Shown here piece after piece: positions 35,626 through 47,284 of a stretch of 64,000 nucleotides of DNA. Both the position numbers and the translations under genes were made by a program. The stretch's first letter is position 1. Each line of letters starts with the position of its first letter. The stretch is from Acanthopleura granulata (Eukaryota; Mollusca; Polyplacophora; Chitonida; Chitonidae): NCBI GenBank assembly GCA_016165875.1, contig JABBOT010000003.1:32396595-32460594 (forward strand), read 5' to 3'. A model generated the notes under the pieces. The model did not search any database. It was given only the letters and a program-made list of their open reading frames with translations, and was not told the origin of the DNA.

Positions 35626-36439
35626 GTCAGAAATAAACAAAACTCAACTCACGAACAGTTTTTATGTACGTTTTCTCTGTGATTAAAAGTTTTTACATTA
35701 CTTACCAATACTGATTTCGTTGTTTGCCTCTGTACTCTCATCTTACAACTCTCCTAGTCAATACGGTACAACACGTGGTGCCTTCCCTATTTCCCGCCGA
35801 TCAATCAAAACCGCGTGCTTCTGGAGTTTCATGACAGCTGATTTTCAAAGCCGCTCACACCTTTCTCTTGTTGACCACTCAAAGCAAAGAGGGAATTTCG
35901 AAGGGCGAATTGACAAAATGTACTCACAGTCTTGGACTGGATCTAGCCTTGACTTATGCGAGGTTTAGATCTTGTTTTTAGTCCAAGTTTATCTCGGTAT
36001 TCGACCTGCAGTAGGCCCGTTGGGGAGTTTCTGTGCAACTACCAGCATTGATCAGCATTAAGCCTCATTATTGATCAGTCAATATGCAGTGTGGTAACAC
36101 AGACGCGGTGATAAAGTGAAGTTTTTGGGCGATATTTCTTGTTCATATGACGCCTCAAGTAGTGCTTCGGTCAGATTCTAAGGAAACTGTGCAATTTCTA
36201 TACAGCAAATAAGCAGTGACAAAACACAGGTCCGGGGTTTAAATATTTTTTCTGCCTCTCTCTGTATGCGAACTGACGAAGGCGCATTCATGAGTTTCCA
36301 TGGAGCACCACAATTCTTAAACAGTCAATACGTAACTAGTCAACATACCCAGTGTAAGAGTTCCACTGTCGGAGAGGAAAACGATAAACACTCTCTGATA
36401 GTATACACAAGATCAAACAAAGCAACACGAATATGCTAG

Positions 36440-36518
36440 ACTATGTTCAATACATATATCTGAACAAAATAAACAAATAGTAAAACTAACAATTATATAC
36501 AAAACAATACAAATGATT

Positions 36519-36556
<38 letters not shown>

Positions 36557-37335
36557 TGTTATCGTCCAAAATCCGGAAGGACTACTCCGGCTTCCAAAGG
36601 CAAGTCAGTCCACGTTTATACAGAATCTACACTTCTTCGGAATTCTCGAGTTGAAGAATGACAAACCCTGCAATGACGAACAGCAGAGGTCTCGGGTACG
36701 CCGACGATGGTAGATATCCAACTCCCCGACAAGGTGCAAGTTTCCTGCGCAGACGGGTTGACAATATCGTCCGTAATGCCGAGCTGGCGATGTATGTTTC
36801 AATCCTCGGAAACATACACGAAGTCACTTTCAGGGTAAACTGAGATGAAATGTACGTAATCGCACAAAGAGACAATGAACGATACAAGCTTCAGAAAGAA
36901 CGTCTCACACCAAGTAGCAAGTGGCGAAACACAAGCTCACTAAAGTGCTACCTACCAAGCTGGAGTACAAAATGACAAAATTGTCCAAAGGCGTGTAAGC
37001 CAACATCTCCAAAATTCCACAAAAAATCCTTCTCAGTAGACAAGAGCAAGTATGACTCGAGTGGACACAAGTAAAACGCATGGTCTCAAAGTGGACGTAA
37101 GTAAATGACTTAAATGACTTAAAAAGCTTAACAACTTCGTGGCTCATATTTATATGGATACAACTTTCCAGAATGTCCGCTTTATGTCCAATGACACGAT
37201 TTCATAAACACAGATGCCTCGAGAATACGCGACTGAATCCCAGCGCAGGCTATCGCGTATACAGACAAAAAAATGTAGGTCTGACACAGACCTGGTTAGC
37301 GTGAAAACAATTAAAAAATATAGAGAGACAGGATG
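36440..37335. mobile_element. element E, copy 1 (unclassified)
   Basis: About 900 bp recurs at 39505-40405. Shared landmarks are AACAAATAGTA, TATACAAAACA, GACGGGTTGACAATAT, TGCCGAGCTGGCGATGTA, CGCGACTGAAT and GACAGGAT. Minus-strand peptides from both copies align (AITYISSQFTLKVTSC and AITYLSSRFTQKVTLC), but both frames are broken. The two copies sit at different places in the unit, which indicates transposition. I see neither terminal repeats nor an enzyme. Confidence 0.7.
36521..36553. repeat. (TA)n microsatellite
   Basis: About 16 uninterrupted TA repeats lie inside element E copy 1. Copy 2 has no such expansion at the same place. Confidence 0.95.
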
Positions 37336-37345
37336 TTACACAGCG

Positions 37346-37470
37346 AAGGTTGAATACCATAAATACTGTTCGAGTGAGAGGTGGAAATGATAACCCACGA
37401 GGTCCGAAGTGTCGAGTGGGTTTTCATTTCCATCTTTCACGCGAGCAATATTTATGGTATTCAACTATCA
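37346..37470. mobile_element. near-perfect hairpin, MITE-like
   Basis: Arms of about 52 nt (GGTTGAATACCATAAATACT ... TGGAAATGATAACCCACGA and TCGAGTGGGTTTTCATTTCC ... TATTTATGGTATTCAAC) are reverse complements with about six mismatches and a loop of about 12 nt. It is found only in U1, directly after element E and before the CRE-rich stretch. Confidence 0.8.
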
Positions 37471-37583
37471 CTCTGCCATATTCTATTTATTATTTATACT
37501 TTTACAATGTCATGATCTTGTGTATTTAAAGAAGTTTTAAGCAATGTTTTTAGCTGCAGGCTTTCTAAAATTTGTCAGTAGCG

Positions 37584-37831
37584 TGACGTCATCTCCATGA
37601 CATTAAGTATGACGCCATGTCTTCTTGCGTGACGTCGGAATATAGCAAATGACTAGACTTGAATTATGACGCCATCACATTGAGCTCAGATTGGAATGTC
37701 ATAAAAAACAAAGCGTTTCATTTTCGACGTCAACAACGCGCATTTGACCAATCATAATCAGTATCGTTGCTAGTAGGTCAACCGGATGTCCCACATATTG
37801 GTTACTAATGTTCATTTTTTCTGTGACGTCA
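37584..37831. promoter_or_regulatory. cluster of six CRE-like sites
   Basis: TGACGTCA is at 37584 and 37824, TGACGTCG at 37630, TGACGCCA at 37610 and 37668, and CGACGTCA at 37725. Six matches or one-base variants of the CREB/ATF site lie within 248 bp, in a stretch found only in U1 and possibly part of the same insertion as the hairpin. Function is inferred from the motif alone. Confidence 0.4.
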
Positions 37832-38121
37832 GAATGAGGCTGAATTCTGCTGTATGTTGCCTGTAACTAATGGGTTAGTCTAACGAACTATTCCCAGTTG
37901 TTTAATTCTTCTTTCTTCACCTTGGGCGTTGCATTAGGTTGAATTAACTAGATTAGTTTTTAAAACCTTATAAGTTTCAGTGCACGTGTAGCAAATCGGA
38001 ATTAAACGTGTGGGCCATGGTAATAAATGAGCAATGCGTCTGTCAATTGTTTCCGCAGTCAATCACTGGGATTCATAACAGTTCGATCAATAGTAAATAT
38101 TACCATGAAGTCGAACGAAGA

Positions 38122-38355
38122 TTGATTTATTAGATTGTTGTTTTACGCCGTGTATTTCACTTATACGACGGCGGCCAGCATTGTGGTGGGAGGAAGCCGG
38201 ACAGAGAGCGATGGAAACCATGACCACCCGCAGGTTACTGGCGGACCTTCCAATGTACGGCCGGAGAGATAGCCAGCACAGTGACAGCATTGGTGGGAGG
38301 CACCTGGGTCATTATGTCACGCTTGCGCGCTCTATTCCCCTCGACCATGGAGGCC
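38122..38355 (-). mobile_element. SINE family 1 in U1, shared by type-A units
   Basis: It has a reversed structure with GTTGTTTTACGCCGTGTATT, GGCCAGCATTGTGGTGGGAG and a head ending CTCGACCATGGAGGCCC. The same insertion is in U2 (41974) and U4 (55084) and absent from U3 and U5. Confidence 0.88.
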
Positions 38356-38513
38356 CGAAACAAAGACTGATTTCTGTTGGCTTAATTAGTTTCAGACTGA
38401 AGAAATATTTCTATTAGATAAAGTTTAGCTGAGGTATTTTATTCATCGGAAACCTTTATGTACACTTTACTTGTAGCTGCTACAGGGGAAGCCTTTAGCT
38501 ACATTTTACCCAT

Positions 38514-38658
38514 TTATTGGTAAAACTGGTGTTTTACGCCGTACTCAAGAATATTTCATTTATACGACGGTGGCCATCATTATGGTAGGGGGAAACCGGA
38601 CAGAGCCCGGGGGAAACCCACGACCATCCGCAGGTTGCTGGCAGACCTTGCCAAGTAC
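38514..38658 (-). mobile_element. 5'-truncated SINE family 1 with 12 bp target-site duplication
   Basis: CATTTTACCCAT flanks the insertion at 38502-38513 and 38659-38670. The insert has GTGTTTTACGCCGTACTCAA through TTGCTGGCAGACCTTGCC and stops before the tRNA head. U2 and U4 have the single, uninserted target (CTACATTTTA(A/C)C). Confidence 0.88.
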
Positions 38659-39504
38659 CATTTTACCCATAGTTGATATACAGGAGACATATGTGTGGCA
38701 GCGCCTTGACAGACCCACCGGACTATTTATTTTTCGTTATCATGGCGATACATTATACACCAAAGTGGCGATTACGAAATCCAGTATTGACAAAGCCGAG
38801 GTGACTCCCTAGGCGTCGATGGCATTCTCTTCAGACAAAATACTGTTGGCGTAATTCTTAATCACATCATCAGCACTATATTACCTGGCAGACCGCTGGA
38901 ATCTTCAAGGCACCCTTTGAAGAGTTGCCAGGCTTCCGCCCAGCGCGAAACTTGCTGGAATTCTGAACGGCCCATTAGCTTAGACAGGACCTGAGACAGA
39001 TCCGTGGATAATAGGTCAGGCGAGAATATAGCCGAATCTCTGTTATATTCCCTGTTATATACACGGGTCGGATTCGCTGCTAATGGGTTTTAGACAGCCG
39101 CAAGAAACCCAGAACCTTGTGTATGTGTATTATTTTTATAGTAAATTATTTATAGCCTTGACAACTTTAAATTTTGAAGTGATTCGCGCTTCAGTAATGC
39201 TCTAATGAGCTCATTTGTGAATGGAATCTAGGGTTATCTCCTATCTCGTTCCACCTGATCCTGTCTCAGATTACCACAAAAAGTTAATCATTATTCTTCC
39301 ATTTAATTACTTTGGAATTCATTGACGTTTATTGCGTGGACCAGATAACCTAATCCCTGTATTAACCCAAGATAACTCATGAATTCTGGGCTAGTTATGC
39401 TAATACAGAGCCAATGGGAAGCTGTCAGCAGAACTCAAGCTGTGGCCATCGTATTAAAATTAAAGGACTGCTGCTTCTGTTTATCTGCAGAAAAAATACA
39501 CCAT

Positions 39505-40405
39505 CCCAAAATTAAATACATGTATTTGAACAAAAGAGACAAATAGTACAAATGGCAATAATATACAAAACAGCAATGATAATTGCAAAATATACAGTTT
39601 CTTAATGATGATAGCTCCCAAATTCGGATGGAATATTCTGGCTTCCAAGGACGAATCACTTCACGAAAGGAATTAACTGTTCGCAGGAATTCTCCAAACC
39701 AAAGATCAAAGATAAGAGTCCTGTAAGTGACAAACAGCTGTGAGCACGGTATGCTAGCGATGGCTTATAACCAACTCCCTGCCAAGGTGCATCTTCCCAT
39801 GGTTGACGGGTTGACAATATTCGTCCGTGATGCCGAGCTGGCGATGTACGTTTCAGTCCTCAAAAATATACACAATGTCACTTTCTGGGTAAAGCGGGAT
39901 GAAAGGTACGTAATCGCAAAACGAGACGATGTGCGATAAAAGCTCGGAAAGAAAGTCTCCGGAAAATTGCAAGTGGCGAGACACAGGCTCACAAAGTGTA
40001 CAGTAAAATGGCATAAAAATTGACATATGGCGAATGGCGTGAAAGCTAATGTCTCTAAACCCTGCAAAATCCTTCCACGTGGACGACAGTAAATATGACA
40101 GATCTCAGTTAAACTTCAGTAAAATACTATGAGCTTAATAACTTCGTCGCTCATATTTATAGATTGAGGTGAAGAAAATTCTAGATGATTTTATTGTAAA
40201 CATGTTAACAAGACAAGTACATTTTTCCAGAATGTATACTCCACGTACAATGACATGAAACTCATAAACACAGAAGCCTGGCGAACACGCGACTGAATTC
40301 CATTGCAGGTCACAAGGTACACAGGGGGAAAATGCAGGTTAGACACTTGCCCGTTTAGACCAAAAATAAATAAGAAATACAACACAATAGTTTAAAGACA
40401 GGATT
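39505..40405. mobile_element. element E, copy 2 (unclassified)
   Basis: It is the counterpart of 36440-37335 and lies between the T and P blocks of U2, where it coincides with loss of the whole T-to-P interval. Its ends are AT-rich (start near AAATTAAATACATGTATTTG, end near AAAAATAAATAAGAAATACA). Confidence 0.7.
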
Positions 40406-41056
40406 CCTACCACAACTCTTCTAGTCAATACGGTACAACTCGTGATACCTTCCCTAATTCTCGCGGATCAATCAAAATGGCATGCTCCTGGTGATTCCTG
40501 ACCACTGCTTTTCAGAAAGGTTCGCACCTTTCCCTTGAGGATCACTTCAACCCAGGAGGTGATTTTGAAGAGAGAATTGATCAAAATATTCTCAAGATTT
40601 TAGACTGGATTAAGCCTTAACAAATATGAGGGTTAAGTCACCTTTTCAGACAAAGTTTATCTCTGTGTTGGGCCTGCAGTATGCCTTTGACGAGTTTCTG
40701 CCCAACTACCACTACCACTACCACCATGCTCAAACCGTCAGTATGGTTTATCGTAACAGAGGCGGAAATTAAATCGAGTTTTCGGGCGATATTTGCCCCT
40801 CATATGAGGCCTGAAGTAGGGACTTAGCCAGTTTGTAAGAAAACTCTTTTCATTTAGATATAGCCAGCATGCAGTGATGGAACACAGATGTGGGGCTTAA
40901 ACAGTTTTTCCTGGCTATCTCTGTATGATGACTGTCGCAGGCACATTCAGGAGTTTCCCTGTATCGTTACAATTCTTAAGCAGTCAATCTGCAATAAGTC
41001 AAGAAACCCACAAACAAACACCATTAATTAAATTAATAATTAACACTCCGGAAGTG

Positions 41057-41064
41057 TATAAAAG
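41057..41064 (+). promoter_or_regulatory. TATAAAAG box in U2
   Basis: A perfect TATAAAAG follows CACTCCGGAAGTG (an ETS-like GGAAGT). The same place in U4 (about 54173) reads TATATGAAAG, so the box is not conserved. No frame starts usefully downstream. Confidence 0.2.
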
Positions 41065-41973
41065 CAGTAACTCTACACGAGCATTCATTCATTTCTAGCT
41101 AACATCAGTTGATTTAGTGTGTTAACCATTCTGACTTTACCTTCATCGTATTGGCAAAGTCGTGAGTAAAATATACAATATAGACTCCAAATATGGATTA
41201 TCAATATACTAATGTCCTATGAACGACAAAGAGTAAAGTGAATCATACATTGAAAATATGATTTCTATTCTGTGCGGTATCAACAGATTGTGATTCACCA
41301 TCTCTTCTCCGTTTAACAGCGCCTTGTCAAATCGTTATGTGGAGTTGATATTCTGACAATTATATATCTTCCGCTTACTTGGTGGAAGACAAATAGGTGA
41401 TACAGAGCGAAAAGTAAACAAGAAAGTACATAATCTTTTCCCACAAAATATGCTGGCAAACAGTCTGCTTATATGTCACCAGGAGGAGATTTGTTTTCTT
41501 AATAACACAGATAAACAGTGCATAGCACATTCTCGCCTAAATTGTACTGTTGCTTTTAGCAAAAAGCTCCTTATTTAAAGCAAACGAACGTCTGAAGCTC
41601 TCGACAAATCGTACATTTAACGCTTCAAGTTGTCTATTGCGCGTTTCCACAGGGTTAAAGACACACAAACAATACCAGCCAAATGGCTGTGTGCAGGGAA
41701 GCAGCTTGGTCAATTCCCAGTGAAAGTGATGGTGAATGCTGCTTGTATGTTGCCTATAACCAGTGGTTCAGTCTCACGAGCGTCAAGAGTAAATAAGTAA
41801 ATAGATAATACTAAAGAACCATTCCCAGTTGTTTAACTCTGGGTCTTGTATTAAGGCTACTTTCAAGACTTTTAAGACATTATTCAAACAATAAATCGGA
41901 ACTAAACGTGTGGTCCGGGATAATAAAAGAGCATCGCGCCTGTCAGTTGTGGACGAACAAAGATTGAGCTATT

Positions 41974-42145
41974 TCTTTCATTTATTTGATTGTTGTTTTA
42001 CGTCGTACTCAAGAATATTTCACTTATACGACAGCGACCAGCATTGTGGTGGAAGTAAACCGGGCAGAGCCCTAGGAAAACCCATGACCATCCGAAGGTT
42101 GTTGGCGGAACTTCCCATGTGCTAACACCCTCGGCCACGGAGGCT
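41974..42145 (-). mobile_element. SINE family 1 in U2 with internal deletion
   Basis: It matches the U1 and U4 copies at both ends (TTGTTGTTTTACGTCGTACT and CTCGGCCACGGAGGCTT), but about 90 bp are missing after CGGAACTTCCCATGT. Confidence 0.85.
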
Positions 42146-42173
42146 TGACACAAGTTCTCGTGGCTTAGTTTTT

Positions 42174-42260
42174 TTCAAATACTAAGCTCGCCACGATATG
42201 GCTGAGATATTGCCAATGTGGCGTTAAGCCAAAATCATTCATTCATTCAAATACTAAGCT
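42174..42260 (+). mobile_element. 57 bp retroposon 3' stub with 15 bp target-site duplication
   Basis: TTCAAATACTAAGCT occurs at 42174-42188 and 42246-42260. Between them are only 57 bp: CGCCACGATATGGCTGAGAT, ATTGCCAATGTGGCGTTAAG and an (ATTC)n-like tail. This is a severely 5'-truncated LINE/SINE-type insertion, and U1 and U4 lack it. Confidence 0.85.
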
Positions 42261-43339
42261 TCAAAAATATTGCTATTAGGTAAAGTTTAGACGAGGTATT
42301 TTATTCATCGGAAGCCTTTAATTACAGCTTACTTATAGCTGCTACATAGGAAGCCTTTAGCTACATTTTAACTATAGTTGATATACAGGAGACAAATAAG
42401 ATGTGCTCTGTCCTTGACAGAATGAATGGGCTATATATCTGCCAACAGAACGGCCGAGCATGTCACAACTCTCATTATCGTCGTTATCACGAAACTGGCG
42501 ATTACAAAATCCAGTACTGACAAAGCTGAGGTGAAATTATGGACGTTGACGGGATGCACCTCCTAGATCATGCTCTCCAGACAACTGGTCGCGTAATTCT
42601 CCGTAACATCATCAGCTCTATATTGCCCGGGAGGCCGCTTGAATCTTCAAGGCAGCCTTTGAAGGGCTGTTAGGCTCCCGTCCTGTGTGAGGCTTGCTGG
42701 AATTCTGAACGGCCTTTTAGCTGAGGGTGGGTCCAAGACAGTTTCATGGATAACAGGTCAGGCGAGAATGTAACCAAATCCCTGGATATGCACCTGCCGG
42801 ATTCGCTGCTAATGGGTTTTAGATAGCAGTAGGAAGCCCAGATGGTTCCTTCTCAGAACCTTTGCAAACATTTCCCCTCACAGTTAACTGTTTATTATGC
42901 TTGACATCAATTCAGCTCTTAGTACTCATTGGATGCCGTCAGAACAATGGTATGACGATATTTGCAAAAGGCTCGCCTCAAGCAGAACAATCTGTATTCA
43001 AGAACATACAGTATACATATTGCACATTTCGGACAAGGATCCTCAAATAAGATAGAGGAACATCATTGTTCACCTTCACTGCAGGCCTATAAAAACACGC
43101 ATAGGCCTATACTAGGTATTCATAACACACGTCTTTATGCTAGAGCAGCGATAATGGAATCGCCTACACTTTCAATTTGTCGTGCACATTTTACATAAAC
43201 TTAAATAGAATTGTAAAATCTAGTCCTCGAAACGGACATTCATATACCAAACATCAATCACATAGATAAATCATGTTCAGAGCAACTCATCCCGAGGCCG
43301 GTGTCCAAAACAACGTTCAACTCAAACCTGCAGAGAATG

Positions 43340-43415
43340 AAAGAATGTATGAATGATTGTGTTTTAACGCCACATCGGCAATGCTTCATTAATATCCAGG
43401 CAAACCATCAAAAGA
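43340..43415 (-). repeat. retroposon tail in U2, reverse orientation
   Basis: GAATGATTGTGTTTTAACGC, CACATCGGCAATGCTTC is the reverse of the 3' motif seen at 42189-42245. The same relic is at about 50005-50080 in U3. Confidence 0.65.
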
Positions 43416-43489
43416 ACGTGAAATGGTAAAAAAAAAAAGCATTCAACAGTTTTCAATGATGCCGGAAAAAAACGAGACTGTAGATTTTA

Positions 43490-44090
43490 GTCGTTCACAA
43501 CCCAAGTGTCACCCCAAGCAGTCTCGTTCGTCAGCAAGCTAAGAATGATGAATCACATTTTTATTCCTATCTAGAGGCAGTCTGAAGTCTGGAGAATGGT
43601 CCATTATCCACATAAAGCCTTCCAACCACGACTAGTCCACACTTATTCTAGTCACTGAGGTTTTAGTGATAAAACGGTGTACATGCTCATCACGAGCAGT
43701 GCATTCATTGTCTCCCCGTGTGGTGAAAGACAGACGCAATCGGTGGTATTGAATACCAGGTTAAAACTGTCGACGAAAACATAATCTACCCGTCAGTGAC
43801 GACCAGCGACCGCATTGATGGACGAAATGAAAGTTAGGTATTGGAAATCCGTTTTGGGACAAACGGCGATCTGTGATTCACAGCCTCTGTTTTGTAGTCA
43901 TATGGTCCTCTCGGATCCAGCCTCATTTAGGAGGCAATCTGTCTGTAAGAGAGGGACCGCTGGAGTAGGGAATACTGGCCGGTCCTTGTGGCAGACTGTC
44001 ATGTTTTGATAGCTGTGCCCGGCTGGGGTCAGGATTGCATTTATTTAAGTGGAACAGCCACTGGAGACGGATATGGGTAGTTGATGCAGG
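43490..44090. repeat. S block in U2, the best conserved part of array II
   Basis: Highlights are CGGTGTACATGCTCATCACG, GGCAATCTGTCTGTAAGAGA, CCGGTCCTTGTGGCAGACTG and GCTGGGGTCAGGATTGCATT. It aligns almost without gaps to U3 and U4. No reading frame is conserved by codon position on either strand. Confidence 0.75.
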
Positions 44091-44319
44091 TTAACATTGT
44101 TGGTTTTCAAAGCAAATGATGGCCGAATTCGCGTCCCTCCAGGCTGCGTAGCTTCCTTTTGGAGTGGTTAAAGTGCTTATGTTTTAATCGGTAGGTCACA
44201 CAAAAACTGGAATCAATCGCATTCGTCGCCATGGAATTTTAAAGATTCCATGGTGACATAATGTGGTCCACAGTGGTTGTTCAGGACGCTCATTACAAAT
44301 ATCACGAATTTCCCCGATA

Positions 44320-44475
44320 TAACATACGGCACGTGTGGAAAAGCTCGACAGTAACTTGCCCACGCTTGACGGTTTAATCCAGGCACTCCAACTAGCGTTA
44401 CGTACTAAACAGGTCGACACGTTGAAAATTGCTGTTTATGACGTTGAACTATCACGAGATAAATATTCTATCGTG
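44320..44475 (+). mobile_element. SINE family 2 in U2
   Basis: GCACGTGTGGAAAAGCTCGA, CAGTAACTTGCCCACGC, GCACTCCAACT and the tail near GACGTTGAACTATCACGAGA follow the family 2 order. The same insertion is present in U3 and U4. Confidence 0.55.
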
Positions 44476-45586
44476 TTAATTGTAAAGCCTACCAAATGAC
44501 ACGAAGACAACTTTGACGCCAGCTTCGAGATTCACATGCTCAGAATTGGAAGCTGAAGTCTTGGTAATTGTGGGCGCAGGTGTTACAGGCTGAACCCTTA
44601 GGGTCCATTAGTTATAATGTAATGGCGTGTTGTGGGAAGGTGATGTGGTTTATCGGTTTTTGCTCTTTCTTGTTTCTGGAGGCGGAAATCAGCCATACAG
44701 GTGCTTTGTCAAACAAGCGAGTACTTCCAGAGGCCGTTTTTACCAGAAATGTACGTACTATGTGATCAACAAATTAAGGAAAGTATGCATGTTTCTACTC
44801 TTACACTATTATAACTGTGTTTATATTCAAAAGCAGCGTCAGTAATAAAGGCACACCTAAGAGGGAGAAAGCTCGAAGAAATATAATGAATGTTGATTTC
44901 GTGGTATCTTCAGCAAAATGACAGCTGTGTCCAGTGTCCGCTGTAGGCCTTTAATGACCAAGTCATCAAACTAAAGTGCTTTTAAAGCGCATTTAAACGA
45001 ATCACTATATCGGATACATGTACACTACGACTTTACGCCGCTTGAGTGGTTATGCATACGACGTGGCAGTTTACTTCACAGAGTAGTTGCTCAGATTTCT
45101 GAGCCTTAACATCTAACCTCTGCAGTCTGTGTGAAAGTGAGCAGAACACAAACCGTCAAACTGAAGCAATAAATCAATACAACGTAGTTCTTTCACAGAG
45201 AATAGCAACAATAATTTTTATTTCTATAAAATGTGTTTAGATAGTGGTCGCATAATACATTATATAGGTTCTTGAATGTGATCCGATTCGCAATTTTATG
45301 ATGCGCTAATATACTCATTTGTGTTGAAATCAAGGCGGATTCCGCAAGTCGAGTTGATTACGACTGATCCTCCCTAAGACTGCCAGAGAAAGTTAATTAT
45401 TATTCTTACATTGTAATTACTTTTGGAATTCATTGGCGCGTTGGTTGGTGTGATTGAGCCCTGTGTAAACCCTGAACGACTCATGAAAGCGAGGACATTT
45501 ATGCTTATACAGAGATGGCGGGAAGCTGAGAGCAGAACTTACCTTCTGACCTGATCTTACCTTCTGATAAAACTTCTGTAAAACGT

Positions 45587-45871
45587 TTAAAGAAAGAAAT
45601 GGAGTATTTCAACGAAACCTTCTGTACAAATACTAGTACCTGCTATAAATTTCATTCCTTTCGGATCCAAATACATACGCTGCTTGACATGTCTGTATTT
45701 GAAATAATGGTAGTATTCTTTGATTGAAATACGATTAAAATTACACTGTGTCCCAGAACATGCACCAACAACTTTAACTGCCAAAAATATATCAGTTGTT
45801 GTGGAATAGAGTACTGACAGATTCTGTCGTTCATCACACGGTAAAAGAGTTATATCTTCAAGGCAATCCAT
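45587..45871 (-). CDS. 94-codon ORF in U3, weakly FGF/beta-trefoil-like by eye
   Basis: The minus-strand ORF has, in order, LYSTTT, FLAVKVVGACSGT, RMYLDPKGMKF and ICTEGFVEIL. The spacing of L-Y-S, F-L, G-x-x-S-G-T, Y-L, K-G and C...F-x-E parallels the FGF core (about 80 of its usual 120-130 residues), but the C-terminal part after F-x-E is missing and no signal peptide is visible. The same stretch in U5 has stops. It could be an exon of a decayed FGF-like paralogue, or a chance resemblance. No other exon of such a gene was found in the unit. Confidence 0.25.
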   Translation of the reverse strand: MDCLEDITLLPCDERQNLSVLYSTTTDIFLAVKVVGACSGTQCNFNRISIKEYYHYFKYRHVKQRMYLDPKGMKFIAGTSICTEGFVEILHFFL

Positions 45872-46959
45872 ATGAGTGTTTCACAAAAAAAATGCAGTTC
45901 ATGTCGAATGAATACATTTTTCAGTAAAACCCAAGCATACATATATATGTTTACATAGTCATATGGAATCTGTACTATGAGATCCCACGATTCATTGTTT
46001 CAGATTTGAGAATCCGTTGAGATGAAGACCAAGGAATATCTGACTCTTTGTTGGCTGCCGGTTGTAGACGAATTGCTGTCAGTGAGAATACATTAAGAGA
46101 AGTAAATTATACCCTAATGTAGCCGAGAAGAGATGATTTTTCTGGGAGAGTGGTGGTTGATTGTCCGAGAAATTATCTCCAGAGTACGGCATTCATCTAT
46201 ACATACAACCTTCTCTGTTAGGCATAATTTTCTCATTGGCAATCAACCTGTATTCATGTGTGATCAGTATAGTTTTAAGGCTGAATGTCACCGATGATTA
46301 GCGTCGAGAAAAAAGAGTGCTAGACGCGACTGGCAAAAACGCAGAAAACATCTTAGTTTGTCTTTCGTTTTGTATTAAAACATACGCCTACATGTACACA
46401 ATGCGCCAATGAAAGGAAACACATGTTCTTGGAAAATTCCGCATTTTTTCCGGTTATTACCTTAATGGCCTGAAGAATAATTCTTTCAAAGTAGACAAAA
46501 AATATCTGCAAAAAAAAAATCTGGGTTGTTCTCCACAACCTTTTTCTTAACACTGTCACAAATGAAACCCCAAATGCTCCGAAGCTGGCCCGACTTCGTG
46601 TTTTCACTCTGGCTGGTTGTCAGTGATATACCGCCTTTTCGCTGACCTAGTTGTTACACCAAGTCTCTGGTAGTAAACCACTCATGCTAAACAGCAGCCA
46701 TCTGGGAAACGTCGGTATTATATTTAATTTAAAAGATCCATTTCTCTGAAAGAAATTATGAAACAAAAACAGGTTTCATAGAGTGAATTTCCAGATGAGA
46801 GAGGAATTGGCTTCATTTTGGTTCGCACGCACGATCTATTCTGACTGTTCTGAAGAGAATATAGATTTTTCAAGATCTGGTTGATTTTCGTGTATGTTAT
46901 GTTATAACGTAATAAATGGAAGAAATGCCCACCCTAAAACAGAGCTCGTCTTAACGAGC

Positions 46960-47119
46960 ACCCTCTCCGGTCGTACGCGGGGAGGTCAGCCAGCTACCTG
47001 CGCGTGGTCATATGTATCCCACTGGCTATGCCCGATTTCCTCATAAGCATAATGCTGGCCGCCGTCGTATAAGTGAAATATTCGGAGTACGGCCTAAAAC
47101 ACCAATGAAATAAATAAAT
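46960..47119 (+). mobile_element. 5'-truncated SINE family 1 in U3
   Basis: It starts at CTCTCCGGTCGTACGCGG, lacks the tRNA head, and continues to CGGAGTACGGCCTAAAACAC and AAATAAATC. U5 shows the uninserted place near 60740 (TTGTCTTAACGCGCAC followed by unit sequence). The join with unit sequence is the one reproduced inside unit B of array I. Confidence 0.82.
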
Positions 47120-47284
47120 CAATCCTAATTCTCACAATGTACATGAGTCTAGCGGTGAGCAATCTCTCTGCTGAAAGATGGAAGGTTCCTGCCATTGTTA
47201 TATTAGGAGTGGATAAAACTGCAATCCGTCGCACACGATTTGTCCCTTGCCACTGAGGTTGCAAGCTGGATCTGTTTTTTGTTG

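Larger units (their letters stand above)
33085..39170. repeat. array II, unit U1 (type A)
   Basis: It runs from T block (about 33085-33370) through U block (34135-34985), P block (about 35650-35900), Q block (37855-37915) and R block (about 38690-38960) to the next T block. It lacks the conserved S block. About 36440-37850 is taken up by element E, a hairpin and a CRE-rich stretch that other units lack at this place. The family 1 SINE at 38122 is shared with the other type-A units. Confidence 0.82.
39171..45280. repeat. array II, unit U2 (type A)
   Basis: The T block (39171-39505) is followed directly by a copy of element E and then the P block (40410). The T-to-P interval, which includes the U block, is therefore missing. 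Q is near 41755, R near 42480, S near 43490-44090. The SINE at 41974 marks it as type A. Confidence 0.82.
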
